DNA from: Saprospiraceae bacterium
Lineage (GTDB): Bacteria > Bacteroidota > Bacteroidia > Chitinophagales > Saprospiraceae
Direction of reading: 5' to 3'
DNA: 64,000 nucleotides
Assembly (NCBI GenBank): GCA_021739645.1
Contig: JAIPBL010000001.1
Location: 186,001-250,000 of the forward strand
A program made the position numbers and the translations under genes. Within the stretch, counting starts at the first letter, position 1. Every line of letters starts with the position of its first letter. The notes under the pieces were generated by a model. The model ran no database searches, was not told where the DNA came from, and saw only the letters and a program-made list of their open reading frames with translations. Positions 1 through 7,964 of this stretch are shown here, piece after piece.

Positions 1-347
1 TCGTGAAGCCGTTTGGCCAGGTCAAGGTTGATTTTGCGCTTTCCAGCCAGCACTTCCGAGAGTCGGGAAGGCGCTATGCCCAATAATTCCGACAAATCCT
101 TCTGCTTTAATTTAAGCTGATACATTTTGAGTTCAATCATTTCTGGCAGGTTTTCGGGTTGTTTTAGTGGCATAATTGGTAGGCTGTCTTCCCAAACTTC
201 CGCAAGTTGAGAAAGCCTTTGGAGTTCTTCCGATTCATAGGTGGAAAAGCTTTGAAAGCCACCGCCAGTTGTAGCTTTTTGCAAATAGCCTTCAATGATT
301 TGCATTACTTGTTCATATTCTGTAGCGGTTCTTATTTTAGTAATCAT
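1..347 (-). CDS. higA: HigA-type antitoxin, XRE-family HTH (partial, runs off the left edge)
   Basis: The frame is open from an ATG at 347 to the window edge, giving 115 residues. The C-terminal part, residues about 82-115, reads as a helix-turn-helix (QKDLSELLG, then APSRLSEVLAGKRKINLDLA), typical of HigA antitoxins that bind their own promoter and neutralise a HigB RNase. The N-terminal 60 residues are the usual antitoxin arm. It lies 11 bp after the stop of a HigB-like toxin, so toxin-first order as in higBA operons. The C-terminus is outside the window. Antitoxin identity rests on the HTH and the partner gene. Confidence 0.8.
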   Translation of the reverse strand, partial: MITKIRTATEYEQVMQIIEGYLQKATTGGGFQSFSTYESEELQRLSQLAEVWEDSLPIMPLKQPENLPEMIELKMYQLKLKQKDLSELLGIAPSRLSEVLAGKRKINLDLAKRLH

Positions 348-358
348 GGCAATGAAAT

Positions 359-652
359 TCAAATGGTGGAACAATCAATTTTGTTGTACTCGGCATGTGT
401 GCCGATAAAGCGCACAAACAATGTTCGAATGTCGAAAAATATCATGGCAACAAGCCGGTAGCGATTGCCTTTGATATTGAAGACATAGCGGTCGTTGCCA
501 ACATAATCGACAGCACTGAAACTTTGCCTAAGTTCTGCTAAATTTCCCCATTCAGCCTGTTTGACCTTCTTGTACCAATCATCAAGGGCATCTGCGGCAT
601 CTGCATGTTGCTGCCCGAACTGGCTCAGGAGGGTTTTGCTGATAACGACCAT
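359..652 (-). CDS. higB: HigB-type toxin (mRNA interferase, RelE-like)
   Basis: This 97-aa protein has the length and conserved pattern of the HigB_toxin family: an N-terminal MVVISKTLL, a central DWYKKVKQAEW, then VFNIKGNRYRLVA and a C-terminal FVRFIGTHAEYNKID. Family members are ribosome-dependent or free mRNA endonucleases inhibited by the neighbouring HigA. The gene starts 57 bp after the end of nosY on the same strand and is followed after 11 bp by the HTH antitoxin. It could be read through from the nos operon, but higBA pairs normally have their own promoter. No catalytic residue is missing that I can judge by eye. Confidence 0.88.
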   Translation of the reverse strand: MVVISKTLLSQFGQQHADAADALDDWYKKVKQAEWGNLAELRQSFSAVDYVGNDRYVFNIKGNRYRLVAMIFFDIRTLFVRFIGTHAEYNKIDCSTI

Positions 653-709
653 TTACACCAAGTTTGTTTCAACAAAAGTGGAATATTATTACCAAATTCA
701 GAATATTTT

Positions 710-1492
710 TCAAAAATCTTTTCTCATCGCCACTCGCCGAATACTCAAAACTGGCAGTACCACCCACACTGCCAGCACCGCCATCGAAACGACCATGCCT
801 AGTCCCGTTCCCAAGAATTTGCGGAAAACCGCTCCGGTGAAGCCCATCAAGGCTGAGATGTCCAATTTCAACAAAATAAGGATGCGGGATAAGTCAATCG
901 GGTTGAGTACGGAGGCAATAAGCGAGAATTTTTCGACCGGATATTCAGACAGCAATGAGAGGGAGAGCAGCAAGATTCCATCATAAATAACGGCAAAAAA
1001 CAGCCAGGCCAATATCGCCAAACCAAAGCCTTTGATTCGGTTTTCGTTTTTCAAAGCAATGAAAAAAGCGATGGCACTGAACACGAACGAAAGTACCACA
1101 CCAATCAACAGCAGCATCAAGAAATTACCTGCCTGTGCCGAGCCAAACACGCCGTAAATCAAAAAAGGAAAGCCTACGCCTATCACCCAACTGGCTGACA
1201 ATGAGGCTGCTACGCCCAAATATTGTCCCAAGAAAATGCTTGTTCGTTTCACGGGTTGCGCCAGCAACAATTCGGTAAATTCCCTCGAATTGTAGTAGTA
1301 CATGACTCCAAACATGGTGGCGATGAGCGGACAGAGCAGCAGTACCACGTTCATCAGACTGATGACTACTTTTGACAAGTCGCTGCTCAGCCAAAGCAGC
1401 GAGAACGTGAACAGCATGTAAAATCCACAGTAGATGTAGGTCCATCGGCTGCGGATAAGGTCGAAAAAGCTGTATTTTAATATTTTGAACAT
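710..1492 (-). CDS. nosY: NosY, ABC-2 type permease of the nos maturation system
   Basis: This 260-aa integral membrane protein has six likely hydrophobic segments spread over its length and the ABC-2 permease pattern (an N-terminal RSRWTYIYCGFYML helix and a YYNSREFTELLLAQPV loop that contacts the ATPase). In nos clusters NosY pairs with the ATPase NosF and periplasmic NosD, a system needed to mature the CuZ site of N2O reductase, probably by sulfur supply. It is the last gene of the seven-gene operon, starting 38 bp after nosF ends. Confidence 0.9.
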   Translation of the reverse strand: MFKILKYSFFDLIRSRWTYIYCGFYMLFTFSLLWLSSDLSKVVISLMNVVLLLCPLIATMFGVMYYYNSREFTELLLAQPVKRTSIFLGQYLGVAASLSASWVIGVGFPFLIYGVFGSAQAGNFLMLLLIGVVLSFVFSAIAFFIALKNENRIKGFGLAILAWLFFAVIYDGILLLSLSLLSEYPVEKFSLIASVLNPIDLSRILILLKLDISALMGFTGAVFRKFLGTGLGMVVSMAVLAVWVVLPVLSIRRVAMRKDF

Positions 1493-1530
1493 GCTGTTTA
1501 TTTAGAGCTGGAGGAGAATGGGTCAGGTTT

Positions 1531-2250
1531 TCAAGCCGACATTTCGGTAATCTGTTTTTCGAGGAGCTTTGCTATGGCTCGCTCCACATTTGTTTCCTCC
1601 GATTTTTCCTTTAGTTCTTTCAAGCTGCCCCTAAAATGGATTTGGCCTTCGAGTAAAAAAACGACCTCCTCGGCCAGCTCTTCAACTAGGCTCATCACGT
1701 GGGTGGTGATGAGGATGGTTTTGCCCAGCAATCGTTGTTGGTGAATGAGTTCTTTCAACCTGACCATTGAAATGGGGTCAAGCCCAGCGGTCGGTTCATC
1801 GAGGAAAATGATGGGGCAGTCGTACATGAACGTGAGCACGAGGTTCACCTTTTGGCGGGTACCCCCGGAGAGGTTGCCGAGGCGTTTGTCGAGGAATGGC
1901 CGCAGCTCAAAAAGAGAAATTATTGCTTCATCTTGGGCGGTGCTGGTATTGAGGTCTTTCACCATTCGAATCAGCTCGGCCACGGTCAGGTTTTCAGGGA
2001 AACGAGCGATTTGTGGCAAATAAGCAATCTGGTTGCGATAGCGCCATTTACCGCTTATGTTCTCACCTTGCACAGAGATGGTTCCACTATCAGGGAGCAC
2101 CATGCCGAGGATGGACTTGATAATCGTTGTTTTACCAGAGCCATTGGGGCCTAGCACGGCGGTTATGCCTGGTTGGTCGAATTCCAGGTCAATTCCCCTC
2201 AGCACTTTATTTGTACCGAAAGATTTATGAAGTTGTTGTATTGAAATCAT
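1531..2250 (-). CDS. nosF: NosF, ABC transporter ATPase
   Basis: This 239-aa ABC ATPase has Walker A GPNGSGKTT at residues 34-42, the Q-loop region near YLPQ (77-80), signature LSGGTRQK at 127-134, Walker B IIFLDEP at 147-153 and the switch histidine in TTH at 184. It is placed between nosD and nosY, which identifies it as the ATPase of the NosDFY transporter for N2O reductase copper-centre assembly. Its start codon overlaps the stop of nosD in an ATGA arrangement, suggesting translational coupling. Confidence 0.93.
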   Translation of the reverse strand: MISIQQLHKSFGTNKVLRGIDLEFDQPGITAVLGPNGSGKTTIIKSILGMVLPDSGTISVQGENISGKWRYRNQIAYLPQIARFPENLTVAELIRMVKDLNTSTAQDEAIISLFELRPFLDKRLGNLSGGTRQKVNLVLTFMYDCPIIFLDEPTAGLDPISMVRLKELIHQQRLLGKTILITTHVMSLVEELAEEVVFLLEGQIHFRGSLKELKEKSEETNVERAIAKLLEKQITEMSA

Positions 2251-3590
2251 TTGAAGTGGTTGTCTGCACCTTCTTGACTATTCAAAGCAGGCTGCAAAAA
2301 CTTGCCTGGTAATGCTTTTGGCAAGGGGGTATTTGTCGTTTTCACGGTACTCGCTGCTGTCCATTTTTTCATCCGTGGTTGGTTATCAACCACATTCTCA
2401 GGGGTAAATATAGGGCTAACCTTTTCTGAAAAATTAAGGATGTCCACAAAAAGGCTGCGCAGTAGTATCATGGATTCGGGTGTCTGGCTCACCACATGGC
2501 TGAAAAGTTTCATAGGGCGGTGCGGTACGTCGCCGATGCCGTTGTGGTCGAGGTCGTAGCCAGCATAGTCGCTCCAGAAATTGCCGTCAAACTTGTTGTC
2601 GGCCCCAGAAGTATGCACGGCGAGGTCGAAGCTATTGCCGATAAAATTGTTGGAAGTTATTTGCAGGTTTTGGCAGCCGCCCGAAATCCGCATCGCCCAA
2701 CCGTTTTGGATAAAATTGTTTTTGGTATAAACAATCCGGTTGGAGGTTTCAGCAAAGATACCGACCGTGTTTTCTTGGAATTGGTTGCCTTCAATCTCCG
2801 AGTCGTGTATTTCTTTCAATAGCAGCCCAAAGGCAGACGGGCCCCAATTTTTTTCAAACAAATTGCCGTGCATCCCTATCCGTTTGGAATACATGACCGC
2901 CACGCCAGCACCATTGTTCCGAAAGGTGTTTTGCAGGTAGTTGTCATCGTTCGAAAACATGAAATGCAGGCCGTATCGAACGTTGTGCTCGCTCAAGTTT
3001 CCTTTGATGGTACTGGAATTGACAAACTCAAGGTAAATGCCGTCCCGGTGGCCACTTGTCCAATTGTTGATAATTTTTATGTTGTCGCAGTACCAGAGGT
3101 GGATGGCATTGCCAGAACTCACTTCCTCTTTGGCCTCGCCGTGGATGGTGTTGCCCTCAATAATGCCGTTTTTGGAGTGCTGGGAATAGATGCCAAAGAA
3201 TGCGTTTTTGAGTTGGTTGTTTTTGATGCAAAAATCGCTGACCTCCTGGAGGCGGATGGCGGCACGGTCCTCGGTGTAACTGGTGCCAACATTTTCGATT
3301 TTAAAACCCTCGATATGTACGTGGTTGGAAGCGACGGTGATGATTTCTGTTTTGCCTTCGCCGTCTAGTACGGGCCAGTTTTTGCCAATCAGCCACAATT
3401 CCTTGTCAATCAGCAGGTTGCCTTCGGCAAAATGACCGCCATCAACGGTCACGGTATCGCATGGGCCAGCGAGCCGAATCCCCTCTTTGACGGAAAAAAC
3501 GGGGCAGGTTGGGCAAACAAGGATATTATTTGCCCAAATAGCTCCCTGCCCCATAGGGATTAAGAAGCATGTCAAAATCCATCTAAACAT
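2247..3590 (-). CDS. nosD: NosD, periplasmic beta-helix copper-centre maturation protein
   Basis: This 447-aa protein has an N-terminal signal peptide (residues 1 to about 20) and a long run of right-handed parallel beta-helix repeats rich in IxxNxxxG units (for example IEGNTIHG, IKGNLSEHNVRYG, IEGNQFQEN), the CASH/PbH1 pattern of NosD. An FWSDYAGYD segment near residue 340 is typical of NosD family members. It works with NosF and NosY in building the CuZ site. It lies 14 bp after nosL and overlaps nosF by the ATGA stop-start. Confidence 0.93.
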   Translation of the reverse strand: MFRWILTCFLIPMGQGAIWANNILVCPTCPVFSVKEGIRLAGPCDTVTVDGGHFAEGNLLIDKELWLIGKNWPVLDGEGKTEIITVASNHVHIEGFKIENVGTSYTEDRAAIRLQEVSDFCIKNNQLKNAFFGIYSQHSKNGIIEGNTIHGEAKEEVSSGNAIHLWYCDNIKIINNWTSGHRDGIYLEFVNSSTIKGNLSEHNVRYGLHFMFSNDDNYLQNTFRNNGAGVAVMYSKRIGMHGNLFEKNWGPSAFGLLLKEIHDSEIEGNQFQENTVGIFAETSNRIVYTKNNFIQNGWAMRISGGCQNLQITSNNFIGNSFDLAVHTSGADNKFDGNFWSDYAGYDLDHNGIGDVPHRPMKLFSHVVSQTPESMILLRSLFVDILNFSEKVSPIFTPENVVDNQPRMKKWTAASTVKTTNTPLPKALPGKFLQPALNSQEGADNHFK

Positions 3591-3604
3591 GTGAGAGATT
3601 TGAA

Positions 3605-4036
3605 TTATTCTTCAAAAAGTGTAACAATTTCTGCCCAAGTATGGACTTCTCCACCCTTATTTGCCTGCATTCTCAAGGCATTTTGCTCGTTGTTCCAAGC
3701 GGATAAATAGCCGCCCATTGGACTTGGTATTTCTTTGGAAATGAGGTACGAGCTGGTGGTTGCATCTTGCCAATCATTCGGTGATTCAAAGTCTCGGACG
3801 AGGTAGAGGGCGTAGCTGCTCTGGTCGTTTTCTTTCAAAAAAGCCATCATGCATTCAATGGCATCGAACTTGAAAACCTTGCTTTTAGTCGTCACCAGTT
3901 CAGCTGCAAATTGCTCATCTACGATGGTCATTTTGCAATGTGCGCAAACATCCTGTCCGAGGGAAAGGGGCTGTGGCGCTGGCTGGCAAGCAACCAGCAA
4001 GCAGGTGATTGCCAAAAGCATGATGGTTTTTTTCAT
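3605..4036 (-). CDS. nosL: NosL, outer copper chaperone lipoprotein
   Basis: I chose the internal ATG at 4036 because it gives a clean lipoprotein signal (MKKTIMLLAITCLLVAC, lipobox Cys17) and its ATG overlaps the TGA of the upstream gene. A longer frame starting at 4126 would run 30 residues into that gene. The mature protein has the NosL copper site CAHCKM (Cys31, Cys34, Met36), then FKFDAIECMMAF. NosL delivers Cu(I) to apo-NosZ. The protein is 143 aa, usual for the family. Confidence 0.92.
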   Translation of the reverse strand: MKKTIMLLAITCLLVACQPAPQPLSLGQDVCAHCKMTIVDEQFAAELVTTKSKVFKFDAIECMMAFLKENDQSSYALYLVRDFESPNDWQDATTSSYLISKEIPSPMGGYLSAWNNEQNALRMQANKGGEVHTWAEIVTLFEE

Positions 4037-4614
4037 TGAACAACGGTATTTCGTCTCTGAAGCCAAGTGGCTATTGTACCTAGGATAACGGTACCTCCAA
4101 TAAACCAGCCACCAATATACGGCCATGATTTTGCTAAAAAGTTCAGCAGTGTTTTATTTCCTATTAGTGGTGGCTGGTAAGACATGCCTGGTACTTTAAT
4201 TGGAGCGGTAGGGCTTAGGTTGTGGCCATAATCGTATTCCCATAGATAGAAATCATAAAGCCCAAACGCACAGCCGATTAGCCCAATTATTAACCAACCC
4301 ATCCACCATTTCCAGCGACCTGTGAAGGCCAACAACATGCCCAAGACAGACATGGCAATAATCACGATCGGAAAGTAAACGAACTCCTTGAAATCGTCTG
4401 GCTCAATGTGTTTCATCCCAACATAGTGGTTCAGGATGTTGATGTTTTGGAGGGTGCCTTCCTCGCTCCCCGTGATTTTATTTATCCAAATGTACATCGT
4501 TACCCCTTTCGGGTATTGTGGAGCAATGAGCGTGATTGACCACATCGGAAAAATAAAGAGCGTGAGCATCATCGCCGCTGCGAGGAAGAATAGAATCTTT
4601 GGAAAGCTTTTCAT
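4033..4614 (-). CDS. nos-cluster integral membrane protein (possibly NosB-like)
   Basis: This 193-aa protein (start at 4614, MKSFPKILFFL) has about four transmembrane segments: one near the N-terminus, two in the middle around VIIAMSVLGMLLAF and WWMGWLIIGLIGCAFGLYDFYLW, and one near the C-terminus (YIGGWFIGGTVILGTIATWL). A periplasmic loop carries PQYPKGVTMYIW. It follows nosZ and precedes nosL, the position where clade II nos clusters often carry a membrane protein of unknown function called NosB. I cannot confirm homology to NosB by eye, so the symbol is left empty. A longer start at 4674 would begin inside a repeat tract and is unlikely. Confidence 0.8.
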   Translation of the reverse strand: MKSFPKILFFLAAAMMLTLFIFPMWSITLIAPQYPKGVTMYIWINKITGSEEGTLQNINILNHYVGMKHIEPDDFKEFVYFPIVIIAMSVLGMLLAFTGRWKWWMGWLIIGLIGCAFGLYDFYLWEYDYGHNLSPTAPIKVPGMSYQPPLIGNKTLLNFLAKSWPYIGGWFIGGTVILGTIATWLQRRNTVVQ

Positions 4615-4620
4615 TTTATA

Positions 4621-4700
4621 AATCTTGGGTGATTGGTGATTGGTGACTGGTGACTGGGTCTGCCCAATCACCAATCACCAGTTACTAATCACCAATTACT
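4621..4700. repeat. Heptamer-periodic inverted repeat between nosZ and the next gene
   Basis: The whole nosZ-downstream gap is filled by 7-nt units: GATTGGT and variants on the left, CCAATCA and variants on the right. The halves form a perfect 16-bp inverted repeat (4628-4643 against 4664-4679, GGTGATTGGTGATTGG and its complement). The tract ends at the nosZ stop codon (4696-4698). It could form a hairpin in the operon mRNA and adjust expression of the genes after nosZ. Confidence 0.8.
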
Positions 4701-6684
4701 GTACTGGTTTCTCCTCACCCAGCCACCATTTGAGTGCGGTGGCCGAACCAGCAGGTGAAACCCTGATGTAGCCTTGCATCTCTTGGTGAAGCGCAGAACA
4801 GAAGTCGGTGCAGTACATTGGGAATACGCCTTCCTTTTTAGGATACCAAACCAATGTTTCGGTTTGGCCAGGCATGATGAGCAGCTCGCCGTTGTTGGCA
4901 CCCATCACTGCAAAACCGTGCGGTACGTCGTAATCTTGTTCGAGGTTGGTGACGTGGAAATAAACCTTATCACCCACCTTGACACCCTCGATATTGTCAG
5001 GGGCAAAGTGGCTCCGTATGGTGGTCATGTAAACATGGAGGTTGTTGCCCTCCCGCACGACCTTCGCATCTTTTTCGCTCGGAATCATGTACGGGTGCTT
5101 GTTTTCGCTCAATTTGAAGAATTGCTTCGATTTCGGAATAATCTTATCTGCGGAAATTCCTTGAGCGTAGTGTGGCTCGCCAATGGTTGGGAAGTCGAGC
5201 AACAGTTCCATTTTTGCACCGTCAATCGAGTACAGCTGTGCACTTTGAGTCAATTCTGGCCCAGTAGGCAGGTAGCGGTCTTTCGTGATTTTATTCAAAG
5301 CCACCACATATTTGCCATCTGGCTTCATGGAATTGCCGCCCGGCACCATCAAGTGGCCGATGGAGTAATAGGTAGGTACCCTATCCAGGACTTCCCATGT
5401 ACCCACTTTCCACTTCACGATTTCGGAGGAAATGAAAAAGCTGGTGTAAGCATTGCCTTGGTTGTCATACTCCGTGTGGAGTGGGCCGAGGCCAGGCTCT
5501 TTCACCACGCCGCCGAGCACAGATTCGAACTTCAGTACAGGAATGCCTTGGAATTCGCCATCGAAGTCTTTGTTCTCAATGGCTTTCAACATGTTCGCAA
5601 AGGAGTGAACCGTGATGTCGGCAGAGAGTTTGCCTGAGCAGGCAATGTATTCACCGGTTGGATTGACGTCTATACCGTGCGGTGACTTAGGCGTTGGGAG
5701 CAGGTAAACCAACCCGGGACAGTCCGCCGGGTCCAACACTTTCACCGTCTTCTTGGAAGTGGAAGTAGCAGTTTGCGTAGATTCATTGTAAACATTGTGC
5801 ATATAGTCGGTTGGGTATTCCTTTGCTTTGCCTTGCTTAAGGTACTCCTCGGCTTTTTTCCAATTGATGGCCGCCACGAAATCCTTGTCGTTTTGCGAAG
5901 CATTTACTTCAAGCAGGGAGTTTTTTTGCTCGGAGTTGTAGGAAGTAAAAAAGGCCCAGCCATGTGACTGGTTTTTGCCGCAGCTCGCTAGGTCATAGTC
6001 GATACCTGGCATCAGCACTTGGAATGCTACATCCATCTCCCCAGACTCTTTTTCCACACTGATGAAAGACAGAGCACCTCGGAAGTTTTGGGTATAGCTT
6101 GAAATAGGCACATCCTTTTGAGGAATAGGCACACTAAATCGAGTGCCAGCCATCAGGTACTCCGTGTTTTGTGTCAAATAAGGCGAGGAGTGGTTGCCAG
6201 CGGAGTTTGGAATCTCAATGGTTTCCACAGTTTCGAAGGTGCTGAGGTCTATCCTTGCAATCCTTGGCGTGTTGTTACCATTGATAAAAAGCCAGCGCCC
6301 ATCTGTCTCGCCGTTGGTCTGCGAAAGGTTGGGGTGGTGGGCATCGTCCCAAGGGATAAAACCATGGGAGGTGTTCAGCAAAGGCTTGGTTTCTTCATTG
6401 AAGCCATAGCCTTTTTCGCCGTCAACGGCAAACACCGGGATAACCTTGAAAAGTCTTCCGGAAGGAAGGCCATAAACACTGACTTGGCCACTGAATCCAC
6501 CGGACATAAAGGCATAGAATTCATCTAGCTGCCCTGGTGCAACGTATGTTTTGGAGGCTGCATTGCCGCTCAGAGCGCCTGTGTTGGCGCCTTGGTTTGT
6601 CTTGCCGCAACTGGCTAAGACTAACATTGAAACAGCCAACAACCCAAGCAGAAAATGCTGAAGTTGGTTCGATTGATTTTTCAT
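4696..6684 (-). CDS. nosZ: Nitrous oxide reductase, clade II (Sec-type), lipoprotein form
   Basis: This 662-aa terminal reductase of N2O respiration reduces N2O to N2. Counting from the ATG at 6684, the seven CuZ histidines of the beta-propeller are all visible: His116 and His117 (DDAHHP), His165, His336 (SPHGID), His403, His444 and His505 (GEPHY). The C-terminal cupredoxin has the CuA ligands His589, Cys625, Cys629, His633 and Met636 (CTDFCSALHQEM). The N-terminus is a lipoprotein signal with lipobox LVLASC (Cys26) and no twin arginine, which marks the Sec-dependent clade II. An upstream ATG at 6702 is an alternative start. The gene is second in the operon, after a cytochrome c. Confidence 0.96.
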   Translation of the reverse strand: MKNQSNQLQHFLLGLLAVSMLVLASCGKTNQGANTGALSGNAASKTYVAPGQLDEFYAFMSGGFSGQVSVYGLPSGRLFKVIPVFAVDGEKGYGFNEETKPLLNTSHGFIPWDDAHHPNLSQTNGETDGRWLFINGNNTPRIARIDLSTFETVETIEIPNSAGNHSSPYLTQNTEYLMAGTRFSVPIPQKDVPISSYTQNFRGALSFISVEKESGEMDVAFQVLMPGIDYDLASCGKNQSHGWAFFTSYNSEQKNSLLEVNASQNDKDFVAAINWKKAEEYLKQGKAKEYPTDYMHNVYNESTQTATSTSKKTVKVLDPADCPGLVYLLPTPKSPHGIDVNPTGEYIACSGKLSADITVHSFANMLKAIENKDFDGEFQGIPVLKFESVLGGVVKEPGLGPLHTEYDNQGNAYTSFFISSEIVKWKVGTWEVLDRVPTYYSIGHLMVPGGNSMKPDGKYVVALNKITKDRYLPTGPELTQSAQLYSIDGAKMELLLDFPTIGEPHYAQGISADKIIPKSKQFFKLSENKHPYMIPSEKDAKVVREGNNLHVYMTTIRSHFAPDNIEGVKVGDKVYFHVTNLEQDYDVPHGFAVMGANNGELLIMPGQTETLVWYPKKEGVFPMYCTDFCSALHQEMQGYIRVSPAGSATALKWWLGEEKPVQ

Positions 6685-6746
6685 AATTGCGATATTTTTC
6701 AATTTAAAAATGGTTGGTTTTAAGGTTTGTGAAATTTAAAATATAG

Positions 6747-7214
6747 TTAGAGCGTCCTGAAATATTCCAGCACAGCCCTAGCATCTTCTTCGGTAAGGTG
6801 CTGGTTGGCCATTGGCGACATGTTGAACTCCACAAGCAATTTTTTGGCAATCGGGTCTTCTTTCACCATTTGCTCTGGGTTCAGAATCATGTTCATGATC
6901 CATTCTGGTGAACGGCGATCGAGAATACCTTTGGGAGCTGGGCCGATGAATTTTTCGGTAGGCTTATGGCAGGCAGTACACATTTTATCATAAACACTTT
7001 TGCCGTGGTCGGCAAGTGTTTGGTCTACCGTTGCTGACATTTCAACAGAAGTAATTGGCCCAAGACCTTTATTGGTCATAGGGTCTGCCTCTTCGGCAAG
7101 CATTGATTTGGGCTTCGGTGTGTCTGAAGCGGCGGCCTCTGGTTTGTCAGAGGAGCAACTGAAAACACCGATGAGTAGGGACAAAGCGAGAAATTTGGTT
7201 GCTAACTTTTTCAT
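6747..7214 (-). CDS. Cytochrome c lipoprotein, likely electron donor to NosZ
   Basis: This 155-aa protein starts at 7214 (MKKLATKFLAL) with a lipobox ending at Cys20. A low-complexity linker follows. Then a single class I cytochrome c domain has the haem motif CTACH at residues 79-83 and a likely distal ligand Met135 in MSPMANQ. It is the first gene of the nos operon, 62 bp before nosZ. Its periplasmic, membrane-anchored haem makes it the natural electron donor to the CuA site. Small c-type cytochromes beside nosZ are typical of clade II clusters. Confidence 0.9.
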   Translation of the reverse strand: MKKLATKFLALSLLIGVFSCSSDKPEAAASDTPKPKSMLAEEADPMTNKGLGPITSVEMSATVDQTLADHGKSVYDKMCTACHKPTEKFIGPAPKGILDRRSPEWIMNMILNPEQMVKEDPIAKKLLVEFNMSPMANQHLTEEDARAVLEYFRTL

Positions 7215-7264
7215 AATAGTCAAGTTTTGAAAGATGGATTTTATGTCAGAATAATTATCGGATG

Positions 7265-7384
7265 TTTTTATCCTTTATTTGACAGGGCAAAGATTGGACT
7301 ACGGCGAAAAGAGGCTGATGACGAATGTCAGGAGAGCAACTGATATTTATCAGTTGCAAAAAAAGGTATTTTTATCCTTTATTT
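7265..7384. promoter_or_regulatory. Divergent nos/Rrf2 control region: FNR-like palindrome inside a direct repeat
   Basis: Between the cytochrome c gene and the Rrf2 gene lies a palindrome at 7336-7357 with 10-bp arms GCAACTGATA and TATCAGTTGC. Its core CTGAT-N4-ATCAG differs by one base per half from the FNR/DNR consensus TTGAT-N4-ATCAA. It is flanked by two exact copies of TTTTTATCCTTTATTT (7265-7280 and 7369-7384). A near-consensus minus-strand -7 box (AATCTTTG on that strand, 7288-7295) could start the nos transcript. The sites suggest control by a CRP/FNR-family NO or oxygen sensor and perhaps by the Rrf2 protein. Binding is inferred, not shown. Confidence 0.55.
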
Positions 7385-7452
7385 TTCATTTTTGTGTACT
7401 CCTTTTTAAGTTGCATGGCAGAGAGGAACTTATCCGATAAAATCCAACAAAT

Positions 7453-7863
7453 ATGTTTTCTAAAAGCTGTCAATACGCCATACGTGCGGTGGCATACCTT
7501 GCTGAGCACAAAGGTACTGACAAAAATGCAGGTGTAAAAGAAATTGCAGAAGCTCTCCAAGTTCCTCAACAGTTTTTGGCCAAGATTCTTCAAACACTGT
7601 CCAGGCACAACTTAATCTCTTCTGTAAAAGGTCCTGGTGGCGGCTTTTATCTTGACGAAACCAATGTAAATGCTCCTTTACTAGAAATTGTGGAGGTAAT
7701 TGATGGGAAGAACACACTTAATGCTTGTATTCTGGGTAAACCAACCTGCTCTAGTGAGCATCCTTGCCTGTTACACCAACATTTTCACGGTTGTAGGGAA
7801 GGGCTACGCAGCGCCCTTTCCACTTGCACGATAGGCTCCCTAATGGACGGGAAGTCGTGCTAA
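7453..7863 (+). CDS. Rrf2-family transcriptional regulator with three-cysteine cluster site
   Basis: This 136-aa protein starts with the Rrf2 pattern FSKSCQYAIRAVAYLA, then the winged helix with VPQQFLAKILQTLSRHNLI and the wing GPGGGFYL. Cys92, Cys99 and Cys105 (spacing x6 then x5) sit where IscR and NsrR hold an Fe-S cluster. Rrf2 proteins of this type sense NO, oxygen or iron-sulfur status. The divergent position to the nos operon suggests it regulates it. Whether it is functionally NsrR or IscR cannot be told from spacing alone. A further C-terminal cysteine group (Cys114, Cys125, Cys136) is outside the usual cluster. Confidence 0.88.
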   Translation: MFSKSCQYAIRAVAYLAEHKGTDKNAGVKEIAEALQVPQQFLAKILQTLSRHNLISSVKGPGGGFYLDETNVNAPLLEIVEVIDGKNTLNACILGKPTCSSEHPCLLHQHFHGCREGLRSALSTCTIGSLMDGKSC

Positions 7864-7964
7864 TTCATTGGTTTACAAGTAGTTATTTCTTTCTGGCCGT
7901 TCGTATTGGCAGCGGGAATGCAGGTTGGCTTAGACACCGTCATTCAGCGTCAAAAAATAAAACA

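Noticed and set aside
4037-4126. Longer N-terminus for nosL
   Set aside because: It would place 30 residues without signal character before a clean lipoprotein signal and overlap the previous gene. The ATGA overlap supports the start at 4036.
4774-5637. 287-codon plus-strand frame opposite nosZ
   Set aside because: It is fully antisense to a conserved gene with intact ligands and has no domain pattern.
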